Origin: Forficula auricularia
Lineage: Eukaryota > Arthropoda > Insecta > Dermaptera > Forficulidae
DNA: 64,000 nt
Assembly: GCA_024734495.1 (NCBI GenBank)
Contig: JALMQS010000099.1
Span: forward strand, 103,730,320 to 103,794,319
Reading direction: 5' to 3'
The position numbers were made by a program, and so were the translations under genes. The notes beneath the pieces are model-generated. The model was given only the letters and a program-made list of their open reading frames with translations, was not told where the DNA came from and ran no database searches. Below are positions 31,921-43,854 of the stretch, in pieces. The stretch's first letter is position 1; each line of letters opens with the position of its first letter.

Positions 31921-32649
31921 ATAGCTGACCCGACCACGCGTTAAAAAAATGATAAATGATTATATATTGCTTATCTGTCAAAATTGATTTGATCAAAAAT
32001 TTAAATATATTTAAAAAATAATAATGGTTTTGAAAATAAATTGAAAATGCAAATAATTATAGAATAGGTATTAAAATAGTAAATGAATTATATATTACTT
32101 GTCAAAATTGTTCCCTTAACCAAAAATATTATTGACAGTTGAAAGATTTCCAAAAAGCTATTATCGGCCATCTTGTTTGTTTGCTTTTACCCCCAGAGAG
32201 GCGCTGGCGTTGTTTCCTCGAAAAAATATTTTTTTACGTGCCACAGGTGTGATATCTATAAAAACACTATATATAAAAACACTCGTGTATTTGAATGGAA
32301 TGTTGTGTGAAAATTTCAAAGAAATCGGTGAAGAACTTTCCGAATTAAACAAAGAGTCTGTAATTTAAGAGATTGATTTTTAACTTGACTTATTATGTGA
32401 AACACACCTAAAATCATAAAATAATTATGAAAAATGACCCATTCAGCTAAAGTTTTTTTGTAGAGATTTTCACAATTCATCTATTCCTTTTTCTTTTGAA
32501 GTGAACTGAGTCATTGTTCAAAAATCTTTTAATAAAATATCTTTATTTTAAGGGATCAATGATTCTTTTTCATCTGTGGAAAATAACCTACCCAAGTGTT
32601 GATCTAAAATTGAAAAAAAAATGCTCTCTACATATATTTGTTTTACTAA

Positions 32650-33205
32650 TAGTACAAGATCGACTTAGGTCGACCCTTCACCTATCGAGGTTCCTGATGA
32701 AATTAATATTTTGATAATGTAATGTATTAATAAACAAAACTTGATAGGGTCGACATCCAATTTCCCTGCATAGCTATTTTTGATAAAAAATAAAATAAAA
32801 TAAAAATAAATATAAAAAAATAAAATAAATTAATTAATTAATTCGCAATAAAATTATCTACATTTTCATATATAACAATAAAGGAAACTCTATAACTACA
32901 AAATACTAATTCGAAGTTACCTGTTGATACACTGTCTACCTGGAGGGAAAAATCTGGCGACCCAACTTTTGCATTTTATATACATATTTTACTCTCGATT
33001 GGTAATATATTTATCCAGAAACTCAATAACTACATTTATGTAATAAAATTAAGAACTTTAATCTTTTTTATTAAAAATAGCTATGCAGCGAAATTGGATG
33101 TCGACCCTATCAAGTTTCGTTTATTAATACAGTATATTATCAAAATATTAATTAATTTCATTAGGAAACTCGATAGGTGAAGGTCGACCTAAGTCAGGAT
33201 CTTAG
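32650..33205. mobile_element. Foldback element with GGTCGAC ends, copy 1
   Basis: Left arm landmarks GACTTAGGTCGACC, TTCACCTATCGAG and TAGGGTCGACATCCAATTTC recur inverted at 33,070-33,205. The centre is AT-rich. A related left arm at 57,585-57,700 is followed by a reverse-transcriptase fragment. Confidence 0.7.
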
Positions 33206-33778
33206 ACTATAATTAGTTTTTAATTGGCTGTACTCATAAGCCGAGGTATATCTGTGTAGGTTGGACAATTCCTAGGAGATCCCCTCCATGGTGTAACCCC
33301 TAATTTTAGCAAATTATTATACTTGTCATAGAAATTTATTTAGAAACGTTTTAAGTGAAATTAGGCTTTGCATGTGGAGGGGGTGATTTTTATAATTTTT
33401 ATAATTATATGAAAAAGAAAAATGTTTTTCTAGGAGTTAAGGTTGCTCGGACATTAAGGCAATGTTGGATTAAAAATCTGAATTTTTAATATGCTATTAA
33501 TCGATAATAAATACGTATAAAATAATTTTTTTAAAAAGATCTGACCAAGGGGTTTCGTGGAATTAATTATTTAAAATCGGACATTTAAGAAGGGAATGTT
33601 GGCTGAAGGCATATATTTCAATTAATCTAGCCAAATCGTATGATGAGAAAAAACAAAAAACTTTATTTATATAGATAAATTATCGTAGGTAATGTTAAGA
33701 AAAAAACTTTTTGACCCAGGGTTTTGTAAATATTCAAATCTAAATGATCGAAAATATCAATTCGCTTCACTTAAAAAT

Positions 33779-34100
33779 AAATAAATCACGTGACTCGAGT
33801 CAAAATACATCTAATTAAATTATTTCATATATCCGATTAAAAATGATGTTAGCTAACATCTAAATTAAAATAATTAATTTATGTGTTAAAATTTTTAATT
33901 TTAGTCGAAAAAAAATTTAGATTTTTTTTTTATTAAATAAATCACGTGACTCGAGTCAAAAGACATTTAATTATTATATTTGTTAATGAAATTTTTTCAA
34001 ATATCCGATTAAAAATGATTTTAGCTAACATCTAAATTAAAATAATTAATTTGTGTGTTAAAATTTTTAATTTTAGTCGAAAAAAATTTAGATTTTATTT
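33779..34100 (+). repeat. Two direct repeats of about 160 bp
   Basis: AAATAAATCACGTGACTCGA opens units at about 33,778 and 33,945; both continue ATATCCGATTAAAAATGAT and TTAGCTAACATCTAAATTAA. They are almost identical. The following 34,110-35,190 is AT-rich with nothing recognised. Confidence 0.7.
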
Positions 34101-35197
34101 TGACTTGCGTGGTAGTGCCCGAGCAACCTTAAGCGATTGCTATAAAGCAATTCACATCAGTGGATTAAATGGAAGTTGCCAATTTATTTGGCATTTTATA
34201 AATAGATCTTATTATCATTATCTTCATATTTAGATTTAGTCTCTTTGATCTGCTTTACTAACTTTTTTGATTTTTGTATAAAACTTTTTTTCTTGTTTTT
34301 TTCTTAACTTTTATTTTTGAATATTTCTTCGAGATCTATACGAAATTTAATTCTTTCTCTTTATATCACATTAATACAGGGCCGCATTTACTATAAGTTT
34401 GCATTTTCGAAGTTTAAATAACTAAGAGGGAAATAAAAAATATGAATTAACTGAAATAAATTTTGAAGCCATTTTTTTATTTTACTTTGTGGTGAATAAA
34501 TTTGGAGCCTATATAATGTTTTTGCTTCTAGGGTCTCTAAAAGTGAATGTGGCCCTGCATAAATATAGATATATAAATAAAATTTGTTATCTTTATTAAG
34601 ATCATATATTCTCTATTGAAATTTTTTTATTTTTTTATTTTTTTCAATTTAGATTATATCTCAATGTTTTTGCTAATGAAGGCAAACTTGTTACTAACTA
34701 GTCGTTGTAATAAGCTATAATTTAGGCAAGCTAGCGCTTTAAAAGTAACAAAAATTAGTAAATAGTTAAATAAAACAAATGTATATTATAACAAAATAAA
34801 ACAAGCTTTTGTAAAATGTTTTTATTATTATTTTTATGAACTTTTTCATACTTGGTGTTTACATGTAAGTAAGTACATCATGATTATTAATATTTTTATA
34901 TTATACACATTTTTTAATCAATGAATTTATAGCTTTTGGATGTGCTTATGTATTTATATTTTTAAGCTATGAATACTATGTAGACATAATTATAACCTTG
35001 TGTCTACCTTTTGAGGAAAATTATTTTGATTGCTATAACATTATTAGTTTGAATGATAGATGAAATAAACTACTAAATCTAAGATATTGGAAGCGCACTC
35101 AACTTTACCGTGGGATAATCTCTATATTTTATACCATTTTTTGCAAAATAAATAGTTTTTATTTATTTATTTATTAAAAAGAAAGAATTTAATTTTT

Positions 35198-35385
35198 AAG
35201 ACAAATTCTAGGATTTTAGTAGAAATAGTTTTTATATTGCGAATCAGAGGGATTTATCCCCTCAGGAGTCGAACCTGAGAGCTAACATGCTTTGCGGGGT
35301 GAGTCCCCTCTGTATATCGCAATACAAAAAAATATTTCTACTACTACTAAAATCCTAGAATTTGTCCTAAAAATTAAATTCTTTC
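35198..35385. repeat. Foldback family G, copy 2
   Basis: AGACAAATTCTAGGATTTT faces AAAATCCTAGAATTTGTCC. The middle holds CCCCTCAGGAGTCGAACCTG and GCTAACATGCTTT, as in the 13,995 copy. Confidence 0.65.
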
Positions 35386-35405
35386 TTTTAATAAAATATA
35401 TAATT

Positions 35406-35600
35406 TTGAAGGAGACAATAAAAGATCAGAGTCTTCTGCTGGAATTACAAATTTTATTTATTTATGTAACGAGACTATAGTTTCGTTATAAATAAATAAA
35501 ATTTGTAATTCCAGCAAGAAGACACACTCTTTATAGTCTCCTTCAATATATAAAAATTCGTTACTCTCGGCACAAAAACTTTCAATTTAATATATAATTT
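35406..35600. mobile_element. Foldback family F copy with junction at the hammerhead palindrome
   Basis: The arms are inverted copies of the family tail (GAAGGAGACAATAAAAGA; GTAATTCCAGC). They meet at ACGAGACTATAGTTTCGTT (about 35,467-35,485). This is the GAAACTATAGTC half of a hammerhead folded on its own ACTATAGT palindrome; the CTGATGA half is absent from both arms. Confidence 0.65.
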
Positions 35601-36706
35601 TTTTGTTAATTTTAACCCGAGTCGATTTTTTGAATAACATTCCAACTATTTTCAAAAAAAAAGATCTTTTGTTTTATTTATTTCTATTTAATTTTCTCTC
35701 AAAGAAGACAAATAATTTGTATTTTTTAATTTATTAAAATTCATGTATGAAGGGGTTTTAAATAATAGTCCTTGATTTGATTTATTTTACCCGGATTTGA
35801 TTTCGCCTAAGGAAAAGGAAAATATCTGTAAAGCCTTCAATAATTTTGAGAAATGTATAAAGGGGGTTTTGATAAATGAATAATAAAATAAATAAGGCTG
35901 CTCTAATATCTTGTGTCACTACATACTTTGATTACAAGGAACCCAGTAGCTTTGCGGGAGCGCCTAGGAGACGAAGGTTATGCATTCAATAGTACGCTTG
36001 GAAAGGCAGGTTGCATTTGCAGGCGCTAATTTTCCCACAATAATTTAAAAGTGATGAAAATAAAATAAAAAATATTATTGCAAATATGAACATGGGAAGG
36101 AAGTGTAGTTCTATGCCCAAATTAGGTAAATAATAAATATATAAATTTTTTTTAGATTTAATATTTTATTATCTAGAATTTTTTTATTATTATTATTACT
36201 TACTTATTTACAATCAGCTTAAAAAATTACATAGCTTTAAGTAAAATTGATTACATAGAAATGGCCTTGAAGGGAAGGTCATCCAGTGATGACTTCCCTA
36301 ATTGAATTTATTTTTCCACTTAAAAGTTAACTTCTGAATCCAGTACATGAAATTTCTTTCTTCTTCTGATTGTTTCACTGTTGTCCAGGAGAACGATGGC
36401 CGATATATTCGTGTGATTTTCCAATTTTCTTTTGTGTTTAATGAATTGATTGCTTATGACCTCTCTAACTGATGGTAGATCAAGATCAATGTGTAATCTT
36501 TCATTTTCAATATACCAGGGGGCATTTGATATGCCTCTGAGAATTTTCGATTGGGGTCTTTGAATTTTACTCAAGTTAGATTCACTGGCTGTGCCCCAGA
36601 TTTGACAACCATACAACCATATTGGCTTGAATATTGACTTGTAAAATAAAACTTTTGTTTTTAAAGCAAGCTGTGAATTTTTCCCTAACAGACAATACAT
36701 TTTTAC

Positions 36707-37420
36707 TTTATCCAATGCGAAGTATTGTAATCGGTCTCGCGGCAAGCGCGACTTCCAAGGGTCCTCAGGTAAAGACTACGGAACCCATGGACTCAATTAA
36801 AGTCACAAATTGTAGTATTCAATTAGGTTGAATTTTAGCACGTGACGGTTTTGCCAAAAATTACATGGGGTCTCGTCGAGATGCCAAAAAGTGCAATTTT
36901 TTCATTTAGTGCGTGCGGACGGATGGATGTATGGATTGAGTTGTTTACCAAAAAAGAATTTAGTCTTTTTGATTTTAAGTCGATTCTTCCACGTTTTCAG
37001 TAGAGGTTGCCATTAATAGTCACAATATCAAAAATGGAATGCAATAAGGTTATTCCTCTAGTGTTAGATAAGAATCGATCGTTATTTTTTATCTTAAGTC
37101 GATTCCTCCATGTCTTCAGCAATGGTTACCAATAATAATCAAAGGGTCAAAAATCTAATGTAGAATTATTATTACTCAAGTAATAGATGAGAATCAATCG
37201 CTATTTTTGATTTAAAGTCGATTCCTCCATGTCTTCAGCAATGGTTACCAATAATAACCGAAATGTCAAAAATCCAATGTAGAATTGTTATTCCTCGACT
37301 GTTAAGTGAGAATCGATCATTATTTTTGAATTAAAGTCAGCATGAACTGCAAATTGCAAGAGATATCTGATTAATAATAAAGGAATAAACATATTAATAT
37401 TTCAAATGAATTTGGATAAA
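36707..37420. mobile_element. CTTTATCCAA-ended insertion carrying a tandem array
   Basis: ACTTTATCCAA at the left and TTGGATAAAGCTT at the right are inverted and bound the sequence that splits the reverse-transcriptase relic. The first 160 bp match 17,512-17,690. The rest is a tandem array of about 120-bp units (36,965-37,340). A transposase was not seen. Confidence 0.55.
36965..37340 (+). repeat. Tandem array, about 120-bp unit, about three copies
   Basis: Units begin TTTAAGTCGATTC(T/C)TCCA and continue TCAG(T/C)A(G/A)(A/T)GGTT(G/A)CCA. Starts are near 36,975, 37,092 and 37,213, with a fourth broken at 37,330. The same unit occurs in both arms of the large palindrome at 52,350-52,780. Confidence 0.75.
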
Positions 37421-37769
37421 GCTTAGCAACGATCCGTTGCAGTTTATTTTATATTTAATATTAAGTTCGTTTCTTTTTTGCCTATATGAATTTTCCATGT
37501 AAGTCTTGAATCGAGGTGCAGTCCAAGATACTTTACAGAGTTACTATATCATATGATTATCTAGAATATAAATTTAAAACCTACGCTCGCCAGTTAGAGT
37601 AACAGTAAATAAATGTTTTTTTTTTTTTTTTTTTTTACATTTTTGTCTTAATTTTAATGAAATAGCTTTTTAGTAATATTACATACCAGTGATTCCGCGA
37701 AATTTGACAACACCTCGACAAAATATCTCATGACAAAATACCCTTCCCCACGTGAATCTTATGAGTAAT

Positions 37770-38030
37770 GCAAATCGACTCCGGTTCGGTTAATATATAT
37801 TCAGTTCGGCTCGGTTGAGTTCGTATAGTTCCTTTTCGGGCTGGTTTTTAGACGGTTCGGTTGGCGTCATATATATTAACCGAACCTCCGAAAGTTTAGT
37901 CCGGGCGGGCTGTGTTTCGGGCTCCCATTTTTTTTTCTAATCAAACACACATTGAAAACCGAACCAGCCAATCGTCGGGCGGGGTGTGTTTGGGGCTCCC
38001 ATTTTTCCTAATCAAACACGACAGACAGCA
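37770..38030. repeat. GC-rich repeat cluster
   Basis: GGTTCGGTTAATATATAT (37,781) faces ATATATATTAACCGAACC (37,869), and GGCTCCCATTTTT...CTAATCAAACAC occurs twice (37,920 and 37,994). The ends were not defined. Confidence 0.5.
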
Positions 38031-38139
38031 GCACTTTTAAACGGCTAATTAGCCGCCAAAATATGAAAGTCTGCTTGTATTATTCAAAACTATGATTATA
38101 AGCTTTCAAATAATCTCTTTTGTATTCTCCCTTATACTG

Positions 38140-38245
38140 GGGAATATTTTGTCAGAAGTATTATGTCGGGGGATATTTTGTCTGAAGGATATTTTATCGG
38201 GGGATATTTTGCCGGGGGATGTTTTATCAGGAATATTTTGTCTGG
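38140..38245 (+). repeat. Minisatellite, about 20-bp unit
   Basis: About five imperfect units of the form GGGGATATTTTGTC with variable tails. The array happens to be open in one frame, but the repetitive low-complexity product is not taken as a protein. Confidence 0.6.
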
Positions 38246-38479
38246 AGCTGAAATGTTGCGGTACCATACCAGTATTGTAATCTTACAACATATTTTTTAC
38301 TAATACGTATCTAATTAATATAAGAAATAAGTAAATTTAGAATTTATTTTTGTATTTTTGCAATGCGAGTATTAATGTGATTTTACCAATATAATATAGT
38401 ATTTTTTTTTACTATGCACAATCTTGTAAATTTCATATTTGTATTGTAAACATATACATTAATTAAGTAGTTTCCAACC

Positions 38480-39110
38480 AGGGGGGGGGGCGATAATTTT
38501 TTTAATGAAAATTGAATTTTCATACTATAAATATATACAAATAAATAAAACTTCATATCATAACAAACACTAAAAATTCTGTCAATTAATATTTCTCTTT
38601 TTCAATTTTTTATACATACATTTAATTTTTATATTATTATATCTATTAAAAAAATAAAAACTGGCGAGGCACGGATTTTTTTTTCAAGGAGGCGTAGTAG
38701 TATAAAGGTTTGAAACCGCCGCATTAATTGAATCTTCTCACCTTTATATAATTACGAGTATTCATTTAGTCCAAGTGCAATAGTCAAAAGGCCCTTCCTA
38801 GAATAATAGAAATTAACTTCTACAAGTATAAAACAAGTCTGGACTTGTATTTGGTCTAAAACAGTTCTGCACTTGTATTTAGAATTCTTGCCTTAGTTGC
38901 TATAAAGGAGGAGAGATCATTCTATCGCGCACTTTTTAGTAATTCTCCTCGATTAAATACTTCAATTTAAAATTTATTTCATTTGATCTAATACTAGAGG
39001 AACAACCATTTTACGATGCAGTTTAAAGTTTTGGGTAAGAATTACCCTAGAGAATTGGCTATTTTCATTGCCTAAATATGTTTCAAATTATTTACCAATT
39101 TGGCCACTAT
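38480..39110. other. AT-rich interval with a possible hAT-like remnant
   Basis: GTTTCCAACCAGGGGGGG at about 38,470 and GGTTTGAAACCGCCGCA at about 38,708 resemble decayed hAT ends, but no duplication was found. The rest shows no gene. Confidence 0.3.
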
Positions 39111-39119
39111 AGAATTAGT

Positions 39120-39185
39120 AGATGGCAGCACTTGATGGCAACGCCTGTATTTAGACAACCATATTAGACGAAAAATTGCATTTTC
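39120..39185. repeat. Dispersed repeat, inverted copy at 54,165-54,230
   Basis: AGATGGCAGCAC(n)TGATGGCAACG...CCTGTATTTAGACAACCA here is the reverse complement of 54,165-54,220. A short conserved block of unknown origin. Confidence 0.6.
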
Positions 39186-39484
39186 AAGGTTTGATTAAAG
39201 ACGTCAGCTGGCAGCCAGTTACGATCGTTTATGTATCAGCTTGCTATAAAAACAAAACAAATTTTCTAAATCCAATCGGGTAATTAAGACATAAGAAATA
39301 ACAGATCAAATATTTATAATTAAAAAGACTGATTATAAAAGCCAAACCTTCGAAATTCTAGTCTATATTTAATGCTAATTGAATTATTTTTTGATCATAC
39401 TATGTATAAACATTTCTGCAAGCATTCTCTATCTACAAATCTACATATATATTTATGTTTGTATTGAGAACTTTAGAGCATTAA

Positions 39485-40184
39485 TGTAGTTGTTCCGCCA
39501 AATGGGTTTCCTTAGGATTTTTTGAAATTTAGACAGATTATTATTTAAATACTTCTGCATCGATTGGTGTCAAAACGAAATTTATGAACAATATAGTTCC
39601 GGAGATATTAAATTTCAAAAATAGAGTTTTTCAGACTTATACATTGCTCTATACGGGATATCGGAAAATTTACATACATATTTAATTATAATTACGAAAC
39701 CCTTCCTACCATTTTTATAAAAAACTAAACCAACATTAAACAATAAGTAATTCATATTTTAAGACAATTTTGATTCATAGTTACAACACAGTTTCTGGGA
39801 TAATAATGAATAAATAAAAAAATTTACACTAAAAACAATTTGGCAACACCGCATTTATTTAATCAGCGAAAGATGTATAAAGCGCGCTAGATTTTTTTCA
39901 AAATTATAATTTTCATAAGGTGTTACGTTGGTGTTGATTACATTTGTTAAAAAATAACAAAACGATTTTTATAGAAATTTTTTAACTTTTATTATATCTG
40001 TCATTTTAATATAAAAATACTCAATCTCTTATAATGGTGCCAGATTTGTCAAATGAGCACGGGATTGGCTAGAATCTGTACATAAACAGCAAAAAGTTTT
40101 GGGCTTATAAATTATGAATCCTTATTGTCTGTTCTATATAGAATAGCATTAACTTTTTGCTAGTATTGTCGCTAAACATCTACC
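39485..40184 (+). mobile_element. TTAA-flanked (Kolobok-like) element, copy 3
   Basis: A 700-bp relative of the element at 12,624 with decayed ends (TTAA-TGTAGTTGTTCC left, ACATCTACCT right). Shared interior: TAGTTCCGGAGATATTAAAT, TTTTTCAGACT, AACAGCAAAAAGTTTTGG. It shows what the uninterrupted element looks like. Confidence 0.65.
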
Positions 40185-40498
40185 TGAAATAATTTTTTTA
40201 ATATCTTTATAATATAGAGCTATTCTTTGATGTATTATTTTAGAAAAGATTTTTGATTTACTTCATCATACTGAATATGGGGATTTACCCTAATTTGATT
40301 AAAAATTAAAATAGAAGCTAGAAAATACAATGGCTTCTCCATCTTGATAAATAAATTATTATTTTTTATTCGATAGAGATTTTCTTTAGGAGACGGACTG
40401 GTATAAATATGCAATTGGATGTTGATGAAAGCAGTCCACGGTGGTTGTAAAAAATAAGACTATAGAGGCTTTATTATTTTACATTTATTTGTTAAACC

Positions 40499-40531
40499 GA
40501 CGTTTCGGAGATTTATTCTCTCCTTCTTCAG
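40499..40531 (-). ncRNA. Hammerhead ribozyme-like motif, copy 7
   Basis: CTGAAGA, extra A, stem II GGAGA/TCTCC, GAAACGTC on the minus strand. The base next to the core differs from its mate (A instead of C), so the first stem I pair would be lost. Confidence 0.6.
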
Positions 40532-41127
40532 TGTCTATATAATTGAGGGGAAGACGAACATTAATTAGTATTGGGATTTTTCACAAGTCATTCATAATAT
40601 AAAAACAATATAAACAAAACAAAAATAATAATCATAAATATATTAATGACGTTTCGAACTATGTTTTTTAAAAGAAAAAAAAAGAAAAAAAAAGAACTTT
40701 GTATATATTTTGTAAAAATTTTGGGTCTGATAATGACCATATTTATAAATTTGTAAATAATTGTAATATAAATTAAAAAAAAAACCAACAACTATACCGA
40801 TATGCGCAACGATATTCTGCGCATCCAATGATTGGTGGGGACATGTTATACATTCATTCATTTATATATATCTCATTAACATATTGATCATCAATTGCTT
40901 TTTACTTTATTTTCTATTCGAGATGAAAAACAAATTTTATAATGTTTTTTTGGCATTGTCAAAGGAGACAGAAAGTAATTATGTTTTGAACTACTTTCAT
41001 TGACTTTTTGTTGTAAGTAGATTTATGATTATTATTTTTGTTTTGTGTATATTGTTTTTATATTATGAATGACTTGTGAAAATCCCAATACTAATTAATG
41101 TTCGTCTTCCCCTCAATTATATAGACC

Positions 41128-41160
41128 CTGAAGAAGGAGAGAATAAATCTCCGAAACGTC
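41128..41160 (+). ncRNA. Hammerhead ribozyme-like motif, copy 8
   Basis: CTGAAGA, extra A, stem II GGAGA/TCTCC, GAAACGTC. Stem I: TAGACC upstream pairs with GGTTTA downstream, six pairs including one G-U. Confidence 0.65.
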
Positions 41161-41269
41161 GGTTTAACAAATAAATGTAAAATAATAAAACCTCTATAGT
41201 CTTATTTTTTTACAACCACCGTGGACTGCTTTCATCAACATCCAATTGCATTATTTTTTATAATTAAGT

Positions 41270-42390
41270 TTAGTTATTCGAATAAAACAAAGTAACATCT
41301 ACAAAAAATGCTAATTTATTTACATACTTTTAATTATTTTACAGAATATATATAAATTCTTATTTGACACAATACTTATTAATTATGAGTCGGAAAAGAA
41401 ATAAATTGAAAACAAAAGCAAACGCAATTATTTTGTCGATGTTTTATATAATAATAAATCCAGATTTTATTATTACCCTTATTTGCTAAATCAAAGTTGG
41501 AAACGAATGAAATAAAAATATTAAAAACAATAATAATAATGCGAGGGGAGGCGCTGGAATATTTAATAATAATAATAATAATAATTTTTAAAAAGTAGAA
41601 AATAAGTTTTCCTTCAGTACCCTAAAAATCCCATAATCACTTGATTAAAAATTTTACCTTGAAAATTAATTTTGTTTTTAGTAATGTGATTATTGAATTT
41701 TCAGATAGGTTTTGAAGAAAAACTTATTTCCTAATTTTTAAGGCATTTTGAATAATTTTTTTTTTTTTTTTTTTTTTTTGTAAAAGTCTTTTTTTTAATT
41801 TATTCTACGGCCGGGCCTTCGGGGGCGTCTCTTTTCGGCCTGGTGTCATATTACCCCGCCTCAAAAATTATAATTATAAAATTTCAAAACTCAAAATATA
41901 TTATAACACCGTAACTTTTTTTTACATTTAATCAAAAAATATCTTCAACTAAATTTGATTTTAATTTTCACTTTTAAGTAAATTTTAAATTTCAAATAAT
42001 AATATTTAAATAACAATGTGTTTAAAAAGCAGAGAATATGGTATGAAGACATGACAGTCTCTCCCTATTTAATTACAGATTCTATTTATTTTTGAAGAAA
42101 CATTGTAAATTTGAATAATAAGATTTGTTTTTAAATAAAAAAAATTTTTTTAATGATTTGAAAATGATTAGCTATAATTTAAAAAAAATATATTGAAAAT
42201 GATTAGCTATAATTTTAAAAAATGCATCAATCATATTGGCAAATTATTCAAGCGGTAGCGCTGCCATCTATATGTAACTAGGTCAAGCTTGACGTACAGC
42301 CTTACGAAACACACTATTTTATTAATATATATATAGATTCAATTTATTTAAAAAAAATTTGTGTACATTTTTTATTTATTTATTATTTTG
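41270..42390. other. AT-rich interval downstream of LRR gene 1
   Basis: It contains an (AAT)n microsatellite at about 41,559-41,586, a T run at about 41,757-41,779, and a GC-rich GGCCGGGCCTTCGG fragment at 41,809. No gene is seen. Confidence 0.5.
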
Positions 42391-42394
42391 AAAG

Positions 42395-42400
42395 TTTATT
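42395..42400 (-). terminator. Polyadenylation signal for LRR gene 1
   Basis: AATAAA on the minus strand, 46 bases beyond the TAA stop; the position fits a short 3' UTR. Confidence 0.55.
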
Positions 42401-42445
42401 TCAAAAGTTAGTGATTCTTTAACATGCTTTAATAATCTTGATGAG

Positions 42446-43714
42446 TTATGCCAAATCTTCAATTTTAGACTCGGAGAGACAGTTCAGGTTAACCAGGGAT
42501 TCAATCCACGGTTTTCCAGCCAAAGACTCAGGCATGGAACATTCGCCTTCGGAAGAGATTCCTCTGTTTTGTGCCCATCTTGCGGTTTGATACATTTCAC
42601 AATTACATTTGAGTGGATTGCCACTAAGTATAAGTCTGGTCAGTTTGGTATTTGAAGCCAGAGCTTTATGACTAAATGAAGTCAATTGATTATTTGATAA
42701 ATCAAGAAGGTATAATTTCTTAACGCCACTGAGAGCTCCTTCTTTAATATCCGTGAGTTTGTTTCCAGCCAAAGTAAGATTACCCAATTTGGGTAGTTCG
42801 TCAAATAAATCACTCTCGAGACGCTTCATATTAACATTCCCTAAATTAAGAGCTTCCAATTTTGGTAAATTTTGAAAATTCTCTTTTGATAATGCGAGTA
42901 TCGGATTATTTGCTAAAGATAATCTTCGGATCCAGTTTAAACCAACAAATCCATTTTCTGGTAAGGATTTCAGACCCGTATTTTCTAAATTGATCTCAAA
43001 ACAATATTCGAGACCTGAAAAGGTGTCAGCTTTTAACTTTTTCAAATCATTTCCTGATAGATTTAAAGTGAAAATTGGGAGATTTGGAGTGAAGTCTACT
43101 TTAGTAATTCCACAATTAGCTGCGTATAAGAACTTTAATTTTGGTGTGGATTCTAAATCTTTTCCGTTGATTTCTTCGATAGGATTACCGTCTAATATGA
43201 GTCTTGACAATATGGGTAAGCCTTGAAGAGCAGATAATGGATTTTTCAATTTGTTTCCTTCTAAATCAAGCGAAATCAATTCTTTAAAATTAGAAAAGAT
43301 TTCTTTTGGCAATTCTTCAAGTTGATTATAACTCAGATCGATTCTTTTCAATTTATTTTGTCCATTAAGAAAGTTTACATTGGAAAGACCGTTATGTGCA
43401 GCTGAGAATACTTCTAATTTCACTGATGATAAAAAATTATCGGGCAATTCATTGATATGATTGTAATCCAAACTAAGTGTTTTCAGATTGGTTGCTTCTT
43501 TCAGAGCATCTGGCTTAATTGTTTTGATTCTATTTACGCCAATGTCAATTTCACGGATATTTTTATCAAATGAAGGCATTTTACCGTCAGAAATATTTCG
43601 GCATATTGCAATATTTTCTAAAGTACAATCGCATCCTGGAGGACAATCACTATGAGCTTGATGCACCAGGCCAATGGTCAGACAAAGGGCCAGGAAAAAA
43701 CGCCAAGCAAACAT
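42446..43714 (-). CDS. Secreted leucine-rich-repeat protein, paralogue 1 (422 aa)
   Basis: A signal peptide (residues 1-22, ending HQAHS) is followed by an LRRNT cap with cysteines at 24, 28, 30 and 38, then about 14 leucine-rich repeats of 21-24 residues. The LRRCT cap has cysteines at 370, 372, 392 and 412 and begins NPLKCNC. The tail ends KIEDLA with no membrane segment, so the product should be secreted. Capped LRR solenoids bind proteins or glycans; the ligand here is unknown. The start is fixed by the signal peptide and by a splice acceptor (TTTTTTCAG then G) one base before ATG, joining the noncoding exon at 47,643-47,749. The coding region is a single exon. The paralogue at 56,206-57,483 has the same repeat register, including a cysteine in repeat 7 and TFSHKALA-like repeat 13. 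It is not a Toll receptor, as no membrane or TIR part follows. Confidence 0.93.
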   Translation of the reverse strand: MFAWRFFLALCLTIGLVHQAHSDCPPGCDCTLENIAICRNISDGKMPSFDKNIREIDIGVNRIKTIKPDALKEATNLKTLSLDYNHINELPDNFLSSVKLEVFSAAHNGLSNVNFLNGQNKLKRIDLSYNQLEELPKEIFSNFKELISLDLEGNKLKNPLSALQGLPILSRLILDGNPIEEINGKDLESTPKLKFLYAANCGITKVDFTPNLPIFTLNLSGNDLKKLKADTFSGLEYCFEINLENTGLKSLPENGFVGLNWIRRLSLANNPILALSKENFQNLPKLEALNLGNVNMKRLESDLFDELPKLGNLTLAGNKLTDIKEGALSGVKKLYLLDLSNNQLTSFSHKALASNTKLTRLILSGNPLKCNCEMYQTARWAQNRGISSEGECSMPESLAGKPWIESLVNLNCLSESKIEDLA

Positions 43715-43854
43715 CCTGAAAAAAAAAAATAATTAGAATTTTGTTTATAATATAATTGTAAAAAATGTATGTAGGTATAGTGAAAAATATATTAAATGAA
43801 TTAAAGTAAAAAAAAAAAAAAAAAAAAAACAATTAAGAAAGTAAATAAATTGAC

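Larger units (their letters stand above)
36236..37545 (-). pseudogene. jockey-type reverse transcriptase relic, interrupted
   Basis: On the minus strand, 37,545-37,440 reads KYLGLHLDSRLTWKIHIGKK. After a 0.7-kb insertion, 36,712-36,320 reads LDKVKMYCLLGKNSQL, then FKPIWLYGCQIWGTASESNL and APWYIENERLHIDLDLPSVR to a stop. These are the ordered C-terminal blocks of jockey/I-type polymerases. The 3' flank toward 36,180 ends in ATT-rich repeats on the plus strand, i.e. an AAT-type tail. The N-terminal domains are missing, so this is a 5'-truncated dead copy. Confidence 0.8.
40411..41250. mobile_element. Hammerhead foldback element 3
   Basis: The arms of about 230 bp run from CAATTGGATGTTGATGAAAG to its complement and enclose about 380 bp of AT-rich sequence. 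Each arm carries a hammerhead-like core and, further in, CAAGTCATTCATAATATAAA. GGAGACGGACTGGTA lies just outside the left arm, as in foldbacks 1 and 7. Confidence 0.78.

Noticed and set aside
32132..32368. 78-codon open frame as a gene
   Set aside because: The overlapping antisense frame is equally open, and there is no family motif and no splice or promoter support; it looks like repeat-derived sequence.
32695..32720. CTGATGA followed by a possible stem in the GGTCGAC foldback
   Set aside because: No GAAA segment and no stem II; the inverted and related copies read CTAATGA or ATTAGGA-type variants, so it is a chance match.
36965..37340. CRISPR-like array
   Set aside because: Units are contiguous diverged repeats of about 120 bp without short repeats and unique spacers, in a eukaryotic context.
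38092..38280. Repetitive 62-codon open frame
   Set aside because: It is a translation of the 20-bp minisatellite and has no independent support.
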